From NCBI RefSeq assembly GCF_026012395.1, contig NZ_BRZA01000003.1, positions 62,001-126,000 of the forward strand: a stretch of 64,000 nt of DNA, written 5' to 3'. Shown here in pieces: positions 1-8,378 of this stretch; positions within the stretch are counted from its first letter, which is position 1, and each line of letters opens with the position of its first letter. This DNA is from Lysinibacillus piscis (GTDB taxonomy: Bacteria > Bacillota > Bacilli > Bacillales_A > Planococcaceae). The notes under the pieces are model-generated. The model was not told where the DNA came from. It saw only the letters and a program-made list of their open reading frames with translations, and searched no databases. A program made the position numbers and the translations under genes.

Positions 1-449
1 TTTTCGTTTAACTGGATATCCAATTGAGCTTGCTTTAATTTGAATTTATTATCAAGGAAGTTTAAGAAATTTTTTGGTAATACAATCTCACCATTTGCAA
101 TGGCACGTACCGTTCGCAGGATTTGTTCCCTAGATGCTGTTTTAGCTAAAATCCCCTCTATTTTCCGCTCTAAAATTAATGAATAATAATCCGTAATATC
201 ATCACCTGTATACAGAATAACCGCTGCATTCGATTGCACAGATTTAATATTGCGTGCCAAACTTATTCCATTTTCTAATGGCATATTAATATCGATTAAG
301 TAAATATCATATGTCTTTTCTTCTATTCTCTGAATAACATTCAAAGCATCATTCTCTGTTTCTACAATAATATCTTCATTTTCTTGGAATAAGTTTTTTG
401 TCCCTTCTAGCACAATAGGATGATCGTCCACTATTAGCAATGTAATCAT
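1..449 (-). CDS. ComA-like response regulator, N-terminal part (cut by window edge)
   Basis: Reading the minus strand from an ATG at 449, with AAAAAAGGAGTG as ribosome site, gives a receiver domain of about 149 residues that runs off the left edge. It opens MITLLIVDDHPIVLEGTK, with the acidic pair DD near residue 9, the phospho-accepting Asp in YDIYLIDIN, the Thr in ILYTG and the Lys in GILAKTAS. The HPIVLEGTK and YTG stretches resemble ComA of Bacillus subtilis, a NarL/LuxR-type regulator of competence and surfactin. The DNA-binding domain lies outside the window. It follows the ComQ-like gene after 106 bp. A ComA role is inferred from similarity and position; any NarL-family regulator could share this receiver. 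Confidence 0.75.
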   Translation of the reverse strand, partial: MITLLIVDDHPIVLEGTKNLFQENEDIIVETENDALNVIQRIEEKTYDIYLIDINMPLENGISLARNIKSVQSNAAVILYTGDDITDYYSLILERKIEGILAKTASREQILRTVRAIANGEIVLPKNFLNFLDNKFKLKQAQLDIQLNE

Positions 450-555
450 ATGTATCACTCCTTTTTTAACTATCATGCTACTATTCTTATACACTAACAA
501 ATAGAGCATCGAAATGACAACATTAGCTTAAAAATAGTTTAGGACATCTACTCAA

Positions 556-1461
556 TTATTTCACCAATGCTTGTAAATATGTTTTATCTTCATCGCTAAT
601 AACTAATGCATCTACCATTTGAAGCACTTTTAGTTTATAAATATTTTTGATAGCAAGTGCATATCGTATGGCACCATGATGAGTCAATTCCTGTTCGATT
701 ACTAGATAATCTAATTCTTGCTTCACTGCTGTATTATAATAATCCTTTACCATATGTGAAGCAGGTGTATCTTGCGCTAAAAGATAAATGATTGGTAGTG
801 AATACCTTTTATTAAATAAATCATTATGTGCATTCCATACTTTTAAACTTTGAATATCATTTTTAATCTGCTGAATGACACCAATGTTCGTTCCATACTC
901 TTGTACTTGTGTCGAATACTTACCTTTGGCCAATACTTCGCCAATTAAACAACACATTCCTGTTAAAGAGCCTGATTTTTGAGTAATCATATCAATATAG
1001 CTTTGCTCATCTCGACAGTTATTCAATAAATCTAATTGCTGCCCATTAATACTTCGTAAAGCGTATTCCACTAATATATCTCTTGCTTGATCTTTATGTG
1101 TCAATGAACTACCTGCAATGATGTTAGCAGCTAAAAAAGTCATAGCTAACGCCGTATTAAGCGATAAGGCAGGCGTTCGGCTCCATAGATTATCTGTATC
1201 ATTGTCTTGTAAGTCATCGATAATATCAAAGGATAATATGAGTAATTCAATCGCTGCAGCAATCGTATAAATCTCATCCTGTACCTCATCTGTAAAGGCT
1301 TTATAATGAAGAACGCAAAGTTTACCAAAGGAGAAACTAGTAGTTGTTGTTTTTTCTTCTTTAAAGCATTGCATCATACTTCTCAGCTCTTCTGAAATAA
1401 GCGTTTCTGTTGCTAATAATCGGTTAAATGCTTGGTCGATTTGCTTATGTAAATAATCCAT
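556..1461 (-). CDS. ComQ-like isoprenyl transferase (polyprenyl synthetase family)
   Basis: A 301-residue protein of the trans-isoprenyl diphosphate synthase fold. The aspartate-rich motif DDLQD lies at residues 82-86 inside SFDIIDDLQDND. The second aspartate motif is degenerate (QQIKNDIQS), as is usual in ComQ enzymes, which prenylate the tryptophan of the ComX pheromone. The ATG at 1461 was chosen because AAGGGAG precedes it. The frame stays open to 1566, but that extension is encoded by a dispersed repeat. The neighbouring ComA-like regulator supports a quorum-sensing role, yet no comX or comP lies between them. It could alternatively be a divergent short-chain prenyl diphosphate synthase. 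I am confident in the family and less so in the ComQ role. Confidence 0.75.
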   Translation of the reverse strand: MDYLHKQIDQAFNRLLATETLISEELRSMMQCFKEEKTTTTSFSFGKLCVLHYKAFTDEVQDEIYTIAAAIELLILSFDIIDDLQDNDTDNLWSRTPALSLNTALAMTFLAANIIAGSSLTHKDQARDILVEYALRSINGQQLDLLNNCRDEQSYIDMITQKSGSLTGMCCLIGEVLAKGKYSTQVQEYGTNIGVIQQIKNDIQSLKVWNAHNDLFNKRYSLPIIYLLAQDTPASHMVKDYYNTAVKQELDYLVIEQELTHHGAIRYALAIKNIYKLKVLQMVDALVISDEDKTYLQALVK

Positions 1462-1476
1462 CTCTCTACTCCCTTC

Positions 1477-1561
1477 ATCAATTACGCTCCAGCGTAATTG
1501 CGTCTGTAATTTTTTTCGAGCCCGCATGAGGAAAGAAGTTAGCCTAAAAGCGTCACATCCC
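1477..1561 (-). repeat. Dispersed repeat family 2, copy A
   Basis: On the minus strand this stretch contains GGATGTGACGCTTTTA, then GGGCTCGAAAAAAATTA and GAGCGTAATTGAT, ending just before the comQ ribosome site. Related blocks occur at 30820-30910 (minus) and, shortened, at 38985-39030 (plus). It contains a small inverted repeat, CAATTACGCTGGAGCGTAATTG. Function unknown; it makes up the immediate 5' region of comQ. Confidence 0.5.
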
Positions 1562-1909
1562 ATCACAATGGCTTGTTACCGTCGCTACACTTAGATGCCC
1601 TACATCGTAGTCCCTCTAAATTCAAGACATTCACTGAGGCTTTTAACATCATTCAGTGATTGCCATTTGCTGTACCTAATGCTTCATTTTGGACACTCAC
1701 TAAAACAGGTTAAATCTAATTATTACCATTATACAAACTTCTCTCTATGTATTCCATATTGCTGTAAAAATAATTCACATTTTATAGTAATTAAAAAGAA
1801 ATTTTTGTAAAGAGTAGGAACAAACCCTCATAAGCAATTGACACAAGTTTGTAGGTATTCAACAAAAATTCATTCGTGGTGTAGCTGAAATGCCATTTTA
1901 ACAACATAA
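1562..1909. other. Intergenic stretch with no supported gene
   Basis: About 350 bases between comQ and the end of the iron operon. A 71-codon plus-strand frame exists here, but it has no ribosome site and a composition unlike the real genes. I checked the minus strand for a ComX-like short ORF with a C-terminal tryptophan and found none that was convincing. The comQ promoter should lie here but no clear consensus was seen. Confidence 0.5.
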
Positions 1910-1940
1910 AAAGGTGTCAAGTTTTATACTCGACACCTTT
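1910..1940 (-). terminator. Rho-independent terminator of the iron uptake operon
   Basis: Perfect 9-bp stem, AAAGGTGTC paired with GACACCTTT, around a 13-base loop. On the minus strand a TTTTTATG run follows. It sits just after the isdG-like stop codon. Confidence 0.85.
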
Positions 1941-1947
1941 CATGTTA

Positions 1948-2262
1948 TTAGCCTTTTACATAGTAAACTTCTTGTCCGCTTTCGATAACGAATTCAGGCT
2001 TCGGTTTACCCGCACTTGCCTTATGACCAGCAATATGCTCAGGGCTCTTTTCCCAATTTTTCCATGCTTCTTCTGATTCCCAACGAACCATAATCAGCAC
2101 TTCTTCGTCACCACGACGTACTTTTTTCACAAGCACTTGCTTATCAACAAAGCCAGGCTGTTTTTCAAGTAGAGACGGTTCACCAGGTTTTGCTCCGAAA
2201 CGCTCTACAATTTTATCCGAATTACCTTCCGCTACAACAATACGTTTAATTTGTACAAACAT
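1948..2262 (-). CDS. isdG: IsdG/HmoA-type heme-degrading monooxygenase
   Basis: A 104-residue single-domain protein of the ABM (antibiotic biosynthesis monooxygenase) fold. It resembles the short heme monooxygenase of the Bacillus cereus group, sharing LVKKVRRGDEEV, RWESEEAWKNWE and AGHKASAGKPKP. These enzymes open the porphyrin ring of heme in the cytoplasm and release iron. The gene begins 1 base after the stop of the siderophore-binding lipoprotein gene and is followed by a terminator, so it is the last gene of the Fur-boxed import operon. The heme-binding His is probably the one in PEHIAGHK, by analogy. Pairing heme degradation with a siderophore importer rather than a heme importer is notable. 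The family call is firm; the reaction product is not predictable. Confidence 0.8.
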   Translation of the reverse strand: MFVQIKRIVVAEGNSDKIVERFGAKPGEPSLLEKQPGFVDKQVLVKKVRRGDEEVLIMVRWESEEAWKNWEKSPEHIAGHKASAGKPKPEFVIESGQEVYYVKG

Positions 2263-2263
2263 A

Positions 2264-3295
2264 TTAGTTAAACGCCTTTAATACATCATCAGCTTTTAAT
2301 GATTCTGATTGTAAACCGCCACCTGAAAGATACCAAACCTCTGGATCTAAGTAGAACACTTTACCGTTTTTCACTGCATTTGTTACACTTACGATTTCAT
2401 TTTCAATTGCTGCTTTTGTACCAGATTCACCGTTTTCGTTCACTACTGCATCACGGTCAACTACGAATAAGATATCTGGGTTTTTCTCACGTACGAATTC
2501 AAAGCTTGCATTATCACCATGTGACTCGATTTTAAAACCGTTAGCCTCAGCTACAGCTTTTACACCGAATACATCATGAACTACACCAAAACGTGAACCA
2601 GGACCGAATACAGATAATGCCCCTTCACTACCTAATACGATTAATGCTTTTTCATCAGAAGCCGTTGCTTTTGCTTTTACTTCCTCTACTTTTGCGTCAT
2701 ATGCAGCAAGTGCATCAGCAGCTTCTTTTTCTTTACCGAAAATTTTACCAGCTAATTCTATATTTGTTTTGAATGATTCTGTGAAGTTTGCATTATCTAC
2801 ACCAACGTATACTGTAGGTGCAATTTTAGATAGCTCTGCATATGCAGCAGATGCACGACCAGAGATGAAAATAATGTCTGGGTTGATTTCAGATAATTTT
2901 TCATAATCTGGCTCAAATAATGTACCTGCATTAATGTAAGTAGTATCTGCATACTTGCTTAAATACTTAGGTAATGAATCTTGTACAACAGCAGTAGGGT
3001 TAACACCTAAAGCATCTAATGTATCAAGGAAACCATTATCAAAAACAACAACACTTTCTGGTTTTTTCTCAAGTGTTACTTCTTCAAATACTGTGCTACC
3101 ACCATCACGACCTTCGATAGTGCTACCTGGAATTGTTAATGGGTATGCTGATGGTTCAGCGCTTTGCTCCTCAGCTGGTTTACCTTCTGTCTCTTTTTCC
3201 TTCTCTTCACCTTTTGTATCTTCCTTTGAACCACAAGCAGCTAATACTAATACCATTAGCGCCATTAAAAGCGTTACTAATTTCCAGTTTTTCAT
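2264..3295 (-). CDS. yclQ: Siderophore-binding lipoprotein, YclQ/FatB type
   Basis: A 343-residue secreted lipoprotein. The signal sequence ends in the lipobox LAAC near residue 21, followed by a charged Lys/Glu-rich linker to about residue 50. The remainder is a periplasmic-binding fold (PBP2 iron-siderophore class) with VVVFDNGFLDTLDALGV and the FISGRA segment after DIIFI. It would capture ferric catecholate siderophores, petrobactin in the B. subtilis YclNOPQ system, and hand them to the two permeases encoded upstream. AAAGGAG lies before the ATG. The order permease, permease, ATPase, binding protein matches yclNOPQ. The exact ligand is inferred from family resemblance. Confidence 0.85.
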   Translation of the reverse strand: MKNWKLVTLLMALMVLVLAACGSKEDTKGEEKEKETEGKPAEEQSAEPSAYPLTIPGSTIEGRDGGSTVFEEVTLEKKPESVVVFDNGFLDTLDALGVNPTAVVQDSLPKYLSKYADTTYINAGTLFEPDYEKLSEINPDIIFISGRASAAYAELSKIAPTVYVGVDNANFTESFKTNIELAGKIFGKEKEAADALAAYDAKVEEVKAKATASDEKALIVLGSEGALSVFGPGSRFGVVHDVFGVKAVAEANGFKIESHGDNASFEFVREKNPDILFVVDRDAVVNENGESGTKAAIENEIVSVTNAVKNGKVFYLDPEVWYLSGGGLQSESLKADDVLKAFN

Positions 3296-3321
3296 TTTTA
3301 CAATACTCCTTTAAAATTTAT

Positions 3322-4083
3322 TTAAGAATTAAAATACACACAAATACGACAGCCATCCTGCTCTTGCACAGGAATATCCATATCATAGATTTCCTTCAAT
3401 GCATCTGAATTGATAATATGATGTGTTGGACCATTTTTAACAACCCGACCGTCCTTTAAAGCCACGATATAATCAGAGTAAACTGAAGCAAAATTAATAT
3501 CGTGTAATACAATGACAACGGTTTTTCCTAACTCATTTACTAGCTTGCGCAAAATCTTCATAATTTGTACAGAATGCTTCATATCCAAATTATTCAATGG
3601 CTCATCCAACAAAATATATTCTGTGTCCTGTGCAATAACCATCGCGATAAAAGCACGCTGACGTTGACCACCTGATAATTCATCTAAATAATTATGTTGA
3701 AGGTCTTCTAAATTCATATATTGAATCGCTTCATCTACCTTCAACTCATCCTCTGCGTTTAAACGGCCCTTTGAATAAGGAAAACGACCAAAGGACACTA
3801 GCTCACGAATCGTAAGACGCACATTCATATAATTAGATTGCTTTAAAATTGACACACGCTTTGCAAAATCATCTGATTTCCAACGACGTACATCTGCCTT
3901 ATCAAGTAAAACCTCACCAGTATCTGCATTCAGTAAACGACTAACCATTGAAAGCAATGTCGATTTACCTGCACCATTCGGTCCGATAAATGATGTAATC
4001 TTTCCCGAAACAATATCAACACTTACATCTTGTACGACAGGCTTTTTCCCAAAAAACTTTGTAATTTCTTTGACTTGAATCAT
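3322..4083 (-). CDS. yclP: Iron-siderophore ABC transporter ATPase, YclP type
   Basis: A 253-residue ABC ATPase. Walker A is GPNGAGKST (about residues 34-42), the Q-loop region is KQSNYM, the signature is LSGGQRQR (about 137-144), Walker B is YILLDEP and the switch His is in VLHDINF. It powers siderophore import with the two FecCD-type permeases. Its start overlaps the stop of the preceding permease gene by 4 bases (ATGA type), indicating translational coupling. The length and motifs are normal for the FecE/FepC family. The YclP assignment rests on operon order and the partner lipoprotein. Confidence 0.88.
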   Translation of the reverse strand: MIQVKEITKFFGKKPVVQDVSVDIVSGKITSFIGPNGAGKSTLLSMVSRLLNADTGEVLLDKADVRRWKSDDFAKRVSILKQSNYMNVRLTIRELVSFGRFPYSKGRLNAEDELKVDEAIQYMNLEDLQHNYLDELSGGQRQRAFIAMVIAQDTEYILLDEPLNNLDMKHSVQIMKILRKLVNELGKTVVIVLHDINFASVYSDYIVALKDGRVVKNGPTHHIINSDALKEIYDMDIPVQEQDGCRICVYFNS

Positions 4084-5033
4084 CCTGTAGACCTACTTTC
4101 TTTTAGTAATAGGTAGATGAAGTATACACCACCTACAAAATTAATAATGACACTAAGTGTTGTACTGAAACTGAAAATACGCTCCACCATCCACTGTCCA
4201 CCGACTAAAGCAACAATACTCATCAAACAAGCACCCGTAATTAATATGGAATGCTTATACGTGTTGAAAAACTGATACGATAAGTTGGCAACGATTAAGC
4301 CAAAGAAGGTAATCGGTCCAACAAGTGCTGTCGATACAGCAATTAAGATTGAGGCAATAATCAACATACGTTGTACCAATTTATCATACGGTACACCTAA
4401 ATTGATGGCTGTATCACGACCAAGCGACATAACATCTAATTGATTCATATGACGCCAGCCATAAATAATAGTTAGTAATATCAATACTGCTGCCAACCAC
4501 ACTAAGTCGGAATTGACATTGTTAAAGCTAGCAAACATTTTACTTTGCAAGCCTAAAAATTCATTTGGGTCAATCAATACTTGTAAAAATGTTGTGATAC
4601 TTCCTAAAAACGTCCCTGTAATCATACCAACAAGTAGTAAGAAATAAATTGGACGTTTTCCTTCTTTGAATAGTATGCGATAAAACAATAGTGCAAAAAC
4701 AATCATCGCTATAACTGCAAATAAAAAGTTATAGTGAATATTTACCACTAAAATCGACATAGAACCAAAGAAAAAGTAAATGAAGGTTTGCACCATCATA
4801 TACAACGCATCTAACCCCATAACACTTGGTGTCAAAATACGATTATGTGTAATTGTCTGGAAAACAACTGTAGAGTAAGCAATGGCTACACCTGTTAAAC
4901 TCATCGCAAATACCTTCATTAAACGACGAGGAAAGGCATAATGATAATTCCCATTTAAAGCATAGAACACATACAATGCGACAAATGCAATGGCAAGACC
5001 TAGTAAAATCAATAATTTTGTGCGATTACGCAT
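4080..5033 (-). CDS. yclO: Iron-siderophore ABC permease, YclO type
   Basis: FecCD-family permease of 317 residues with about nine hydrophobic segments and the conserved GPITFFGLIVANLSYQ stretch. I chose the ATG at 5033, preceded by TTTAGGGGGAAAGC. The frame is open to 5072, but the extension MPFSCLCCLGG overlaps the upstream gene and has no ribosome site. The first 8 bases overlap the end of the preceding permease gene. It forms the membrane channel together with the YclN-like subunit. Confidence 0.85.
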   Translation of the reverse strand: MRNRTKLLILLGLAIAFVALYVFYALNGNYHYAFPRRLMKVFAMSLTGVAIAYSTVVFQTITHNRILTPSVMGLDALYMMVQTFIYFFFGSMSILVVNIHYNFLFAVIAMIVFALLFYRILFKEGKRPIYFLLLVGMITGTFLGSITTFLQVLIDPNEFLGLQSKMFASFNNVNSDLVWLAAVLILLTIIYGWRHMNQLDVMSLGRDTAINLGVPYDKLVQRMLIIASILIAVSTALVGPITFFGLIVANLSYQFFNTYKHSILITGACLMSIVALVGGQWMVERIFSFSTTLSVIINFVGGVYFIYLLLKESRSTG

Positions 5034-5976
5034 ATGCTTTCCCCCTAAACAACATAAACAGGAAAATGGCACTGCCTATTGTACCCACTGTCATACTAAT
5101 TGGAATTTCATAAGGGAAAATTAATACACGTCCTAAGATATCGCAAAATAGTAAGAAGGACATGCCCAATAATGCTGTATGTGGTAATGTCTTCGCTAAA
5201 TTATCACCCTTGAATAGTGACACCATGTTGGGAATAATTAAACCTAAGAATGGAATAATGCCCACTGTTAACACTACTGTTGTGGAGATAAGTGCCACCA
5301 ATACTAAGCCTAAATTTACGACAAATTTATATGAAAGGCCAAGATTTTTAGCAAAATCCTCACCCATCCCCGCTACTGTAAAGCGATTTGCATAAATATA
5401 AGCTAAAATTAATACAGGTACACTTATGTATAATAATTCATAGCGGCCTTTCATGATTAAAGAGAAATCTCCTTGTAACCATGCAGAAATGTTTTGAATA
5501 ATATTCGCCTTATACGCAAAAAACGTTGTAACAGATGATAAAATATTCCCAAACATTAAGCCAATAAGTGGTATAAAGATCGCATCTTTAAACTTAATTC
5601 GATTTAATATTTGCATAAATAATAATGTGCCGGCTAAAGCAAATATGAAAGCGAAGGAAATTTTTTGAAAGTACGTGACGTTTGTAAAAAACATCATCGC
5701 AATTAAAACGCCTAATCGTGTAGCATCTAATGTACCTGCTGTCGTTGGCGATACGAATTTATTCCTACTTAAGCTTTGCATAATTAAACCAGCAATACTC
5801 ATACCTGCACCTGCTAGCAAAATAGCAACAAGTCTTGGTACACGGCTAATTAAAAATAGCCTAGTGTTTTCTGATCGGAAGTCCAGTAAATCAGTCGGCT
5901 TAATATCGACTACACCGATAAAAAGTGACACAACGGACAACACAATCGTTGCTGTTAAAAGATATCTTATTTTCAT
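5026..5976 (-). CDS. yclN: Iron-siderophore ABC permease, YclN type, first gene of the operon
   Basis: FecCD-family permease of 316 residues (MKIRYLLTATIV...) with multiple membrane segments and the conserved GAGMSIAGLIMQ and GIIPFLGLIIPN stretches. The open frame reaches 6078, but its first 34 codons run across a Fur box at 6020-6034. The ATG at 5976 has GGGGATTGCA before it and gives the length usual for YclN, so I place the start there. An ATG at 5997 is an alternative with a poor ribosome site. Regulation by Fur is strongly suggested by two boxes upstream. Confidence 0.85.
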   Translation of the reverse strand: MKIRYLLTATIVLSVVSLFIGVVDIKPTDLLDFRSENTRLFLISRVPRLVAILLAGAGMSIAGLIMQSLSRNKFVSPTTAGTLDATRLGVLIAMMFFTNVTYFQKISFAFIFALAGTLLFMQILNRIKFKDAIFIPLIGLMFGNILSSVTTFFAYKANIIQNISAWLQGDFSLIMKGRYELLYISVPVLILAYIYANRFTVAGMGEDFAKNLGLSYKFVVNLGLVLVALISTTVVLTVGIIPFLGLIIPNMVSLFKGDNLAKTLPHTALLGMSFLLFCDILGRVLIFPYEIPISMTVGTIGSAIFLFMLFRGKAYA

Positions 5977-6019
5977 TGCAATCCCCGGTAGATTCATTTT
6001 TGTTCGTAATGACTTATAA

Positions 6020-6034
6020 TGAAAATCATTATCA
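6020..6034 (-). promoter_or_regulatory. Fur box 1 of the siderophore operon
   Basis: TGAAAATCATTATCA fits the 7-1-7 Fur pattern TGATAAT-N-ATTATCA at all but one position. It lies 44 bases upstream of the chosen yclN start. It implies repression by Fe-loaded Fur. Confidence 0.8.
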
Positions 6035-6086
6035 TTACTCACAATTTTCATTATAAGTATGTTTTCATGCTCGGTCAACCTCTAAT

Positions 6087-6101
6087 TGAGAATTGTTCTC
6101 C
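6087..6101 (-). promoter_or_regulatory. Second, weaker Fur-like box
   Basis: TGAGAATTGTTCTCC is a 7-1-7 inverted repeat close to the Fur pattern, 52 bases beyond the first box. Two boxes in tandem are common at strongly iron-regulated promoters. Mismatches make it less certain. Confidence 0.5.
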
Positions 6102-6164
6102 ATTTGTCATAAATGCTGTAAAATTAAACTTAAAGTACAAAATAACTGTGATTTTAACAAAAAA

Positions 6165-6195
6165 ATTGAGAAACCCCATATATGAGTTTCTCAAT
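6165..6195 (-). terminator. Terminator of the racemase/YkvI operon
   Basis: Stem ATTGAGAAAC / GTTTCTCAAT followed on the minus strand by TTTTTTTGTT. The TGA stop of the YkvI-like gene lies inside the hairpin. It separates this operon from the Fur-controlled promoter. Confidence 0.85.
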
Positions 6196-7243
6196 TATCA
6201 AACTGCTTTTCTCTTAACCATGTACAGACAACAAAGATGACTAGTACTAAACCGACATAGCCCATAGCAGCATATAACTTTGCCACGAGTGTTGTAAAGC
6301 CAATAAAGCTCAGTAAAAAGCCTATCCCTCCTACAAATACAACGGCTACCGTAAAGCTTGTCTTATGTGGTTGAAAAAATCGTACCATGAATGAATACAA
6401 CATCCCTACAGCAGTATTGTAGATCATTCCCAATAAAGAAATAGCCATAAGCAGACCGATTATTGGGTGTATATGATTAGCTAACGCGAGCATCGGTACA
6501 TCTAAACCCACAATTAGATTCATCTTGGCAAGCAGCGCTAAATTGGTAAGCAAAATCAATAGTCCTAATAATAATCCACCTAGGATTCCACCTATACCAG
6601 CCGTTTTTTTATTACGAACAGAGCCACACATCACCGTTAATAGTGAAAAACATACACCGATATTAAAGGACATATACAGCAAGGACGTAACCCACCAGCT
6701 ATTTGTGTTAGAATGAGCTCTTTGTGCAATTATAGCTAGCTCACTAAACGTTAAATCCATTGTTGTGAGGGCATATACAGCAATCATCGATACTATAAAC
6801 AATAAATAAGGAGTGGCTAGCGCAATAATATTGACGATGCTCTTTACATCAAGCAATAGCGTCACAATCGTTAGTATCATCATACATATGCTTCCTAACC
6901 AAGATGGTAGCCCAAACATTTGATGAAGTGTTGCACCTGCACCTGCAAACATAATCACCGATACACCAAAGAGAAAAAGTGACAGCAAACAATCCATCAC
7001 CAAGCCCAGTGACCGACCAGCCATATGATAAATCATATCCTTATGCGATGTTGTTTGTAATTTCGCACTAAGCTGAGCTATACACATACCAACAAAGGCA
7101 AAACCCACTGTTGCTAAAAGCGCACCATAGATTCCCTGAAAACCGTAGCTTGTAAAGTACAGGACAATTTCTTGCCCTGATGCAAATCCTGCCCCAACAA
7201 TAATCCCTACAAAGGCTCCACCGATTTGCAAGCTTTTTTTCAA
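6191..7243 (-). CDS. YkvI-type integral membrane transporter
   Basis: A 350-residue protein with about ten hydrophobic segments, opening with GGAFVGIIVGAGFASGQE, a hallmark of the YkvI family in the APC transporter superfamily. It ends in a short cytoplasmic tail (WLREKQFDN). The start is TTG at 7243 with AAGGAGCGAAGTGG ahead of it. The gene lies 12 bases after the racemase gene, so it is the last gene of the deacylase-acyltransferase-racemase operon. The substrate is unknown. The operon suggests an amino acid, perhaps import of D-amino acids or export of the L-products. Confidence 0.75.
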   Translation of the reverse strand: MKKSLQIGGAFVGIIVGAGFASGQEIVLYFTSYGFQGIYGALLATVGFAFVGMCIAQLSAKLQTTSHKDMIYHMAGRSLGLVMDCLLSLFLFGVSVIMFAGAGATLHQMFGLPSWLGSICMMILTIVTLLLDVKSIVNIIALATPYLLFIVSMIAVYALTTMDLTFSELAIIAQRAHSNTNSWWVTSLLYMSFNIGVCFSLLTVMCGSVRNKKTAGIGGILGGLLLGLLILLTNLALLAKMNLIVGLDVPMLALANHIHPIIGLLMAISLLGMIYNTAVGMLYSFMVRFFQPHKTSFTVAVVFVGGIGFLLSFIGFTTLVAKLYAAMGYVGLVLVIFVVCTWLREKQFDN

Positions 7244-7255
7244 CCACTTCGCTCC

Positions 7256-8362
7256 TTATTGATATACTTTTTGACTAATAGTAAATCGTTCAACTGTCTC
7301 TCGATTAACTGTATAACCAATCCCAACCGATTGTGGAACCGCAATATATCCATTTTCCACTGTGACTTCTGGCGTAATAATATCTTCATACCAATAATGA
7401 CTTGAACCTGCTGTGTCCCCTGGTAATGTAAAATTAGCCAACGCTGTTAAAGCAATATTATGTGCCCGTCCTATCCCTGCTTCGAGCATACCACCACACC
7501 AAACTGGAATATGATGTGTTTGACATAAATCATGAATACGCTTTGCCTCTGTTAAACCACCGACACGACCTATTTTAATATTTATAATACCACAGCTACC
7601 AAGTTCAATCGCTCTGCGTGCATCATCGTAGGATGTAATGCTTTCATCCAAGCAAATCGGTGTTTGGAGCTGACGTTGTAGCTTAGCATGGTCCACAATA
7701 TCATCCACTGCCAATGGCTGTTCAATCATCAGCAAATCGAAATCATCCAATTGTTTAAGCACTTCGATATCAGCCAGTGTATAGGCAGAATTAGCATCAA
7801 CCATTAATGGTAATTTTGGAAAGGCTGTCCGAATAGCTCTTACTAACTCAACATCTTGACCAGGTTTAATTTTTACCTTTACACGTTTATAACCATGCTG
7901 AATATGCTGCTTTAACAATGTGAGAAGTTGTTCTATTGTAGGCTGGATTCCTACACTTACACCAACCTCTATTTGCCGTTTCGCCCCACCTAATGCTTGT
8001 GCCAAGGATTGCTTTGTTTGCTGTGCATATATGTCCCATACTGCCCCTTCAATTGATGCTTTCGCCATACAATTTCGGCGTATTGGTGCAAACAAAGCAC
8101 TAACCTCGTCTGGGTGATTGATGTCACGCTGGCATAGCATCGGTATTAAAAAATCCTCCAACATATGCCATGTCGTTTTTAATGTTTCCTCTGTATACCA
8201 AGGTGCTGTAAATGCAACAGCTTCTCCCCAACCAATAATGCCTGATTGGTCCTTCGCTTCGATCACTAATAACTCCTTATCAGCAATCGTACCAAAACTT
8301 GTTGTAAAAGGAGCCTTCATTGGCATTTTAATATGACGCACAACAATTTCCGTTAATTTCAA
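7256..8362 (-). CDS. menC: N-succinylamino acid racemase / o-succinylbenzoate synthase (MenC family)
   Basis: A 368-residue enolase-superfamily enzyme of the muconate-lactonizing subgroup. Visible catalytic elements are KVKIKPG (KxK acid/base lysines, about residue 163), VDANSAY, IEQPL and LDESI (metal-binding Asp, Glu, Asp) and NIKIGRVGG (second Lys). Family members racemize N-acyl amino acids and often also make o-succinylbenzoate for menaquinone. No men genes are adjacent. The partners here are a GNAT acyltransferase and an M20 deacylase, the set described in Geobacillus for converting D- to L-amino acids through N-succinyl intermediates. Racemase is therefore the likely role. The start is TTG with AAAGGAG before it. 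Confidence 0.82.
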   Translation of the reverse strand: MKLTEIVVRHIKMPMKAPFTTSFGTIADKELLVIEAKDQSGIIGWGEAVAFTAPWYTEETLKTTWHMLEDFLIPMLCQRDINHPDEVSALFAPIRRNCMAKASIEGAVWDIYAQQTKQSLAQALGGAKRQIEVGVSVGIQPTIEQLLTLLKQHIQHGYKRVKVKIKPGQDVELVRAIRTAFPKLPLMVDANSAYTLADIEVLKQLDDFDLLMIEQPLAVDDIVDHAKLQRQLQTPICLDESITSYDDARRAIELGSCGIINIKIGRVGGLTEAKRIHDLCQTHHIPVWCGGMLEAGIGRAHNIALTALANFTLPGDTAGSSHYWYEDIITPEVTVENGYIAVPQSVGIGYTVNRETVERFTISQKVYQ

Positions 8363-8378
8363 CGTAATAACTCCTTTA

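Noticed and set aside
1146-1328. 60-codon minus-strand ORF inside comQ
   Set aside because: Shadow frame of the ComQ-like gene with no ribosome site and non-protein-like composition.
1595-1810. 71-codon plus-strand ORF between comQ and the iron operon, considered as a comX candidate
   Set aside because: Wrong strand for the comQ operon, no ribosome site, no C-terminal tryptophan, and low-complexity ending.
5977-6078. Longer start of the yclN-like permease
   Set aside because: The extension reads through a Fur box and has a poor ribosome site, while the ATG at 5976 fits family length and has GGGGAT before it.
7256-8362. Menaquinone biosynthesis enzyme MenC
   Set aside because: Family is right, but the operon partners (acyltransferase, deacylase, permease) point to N-acylamino acid racemization; kept as an alternative in the entry.
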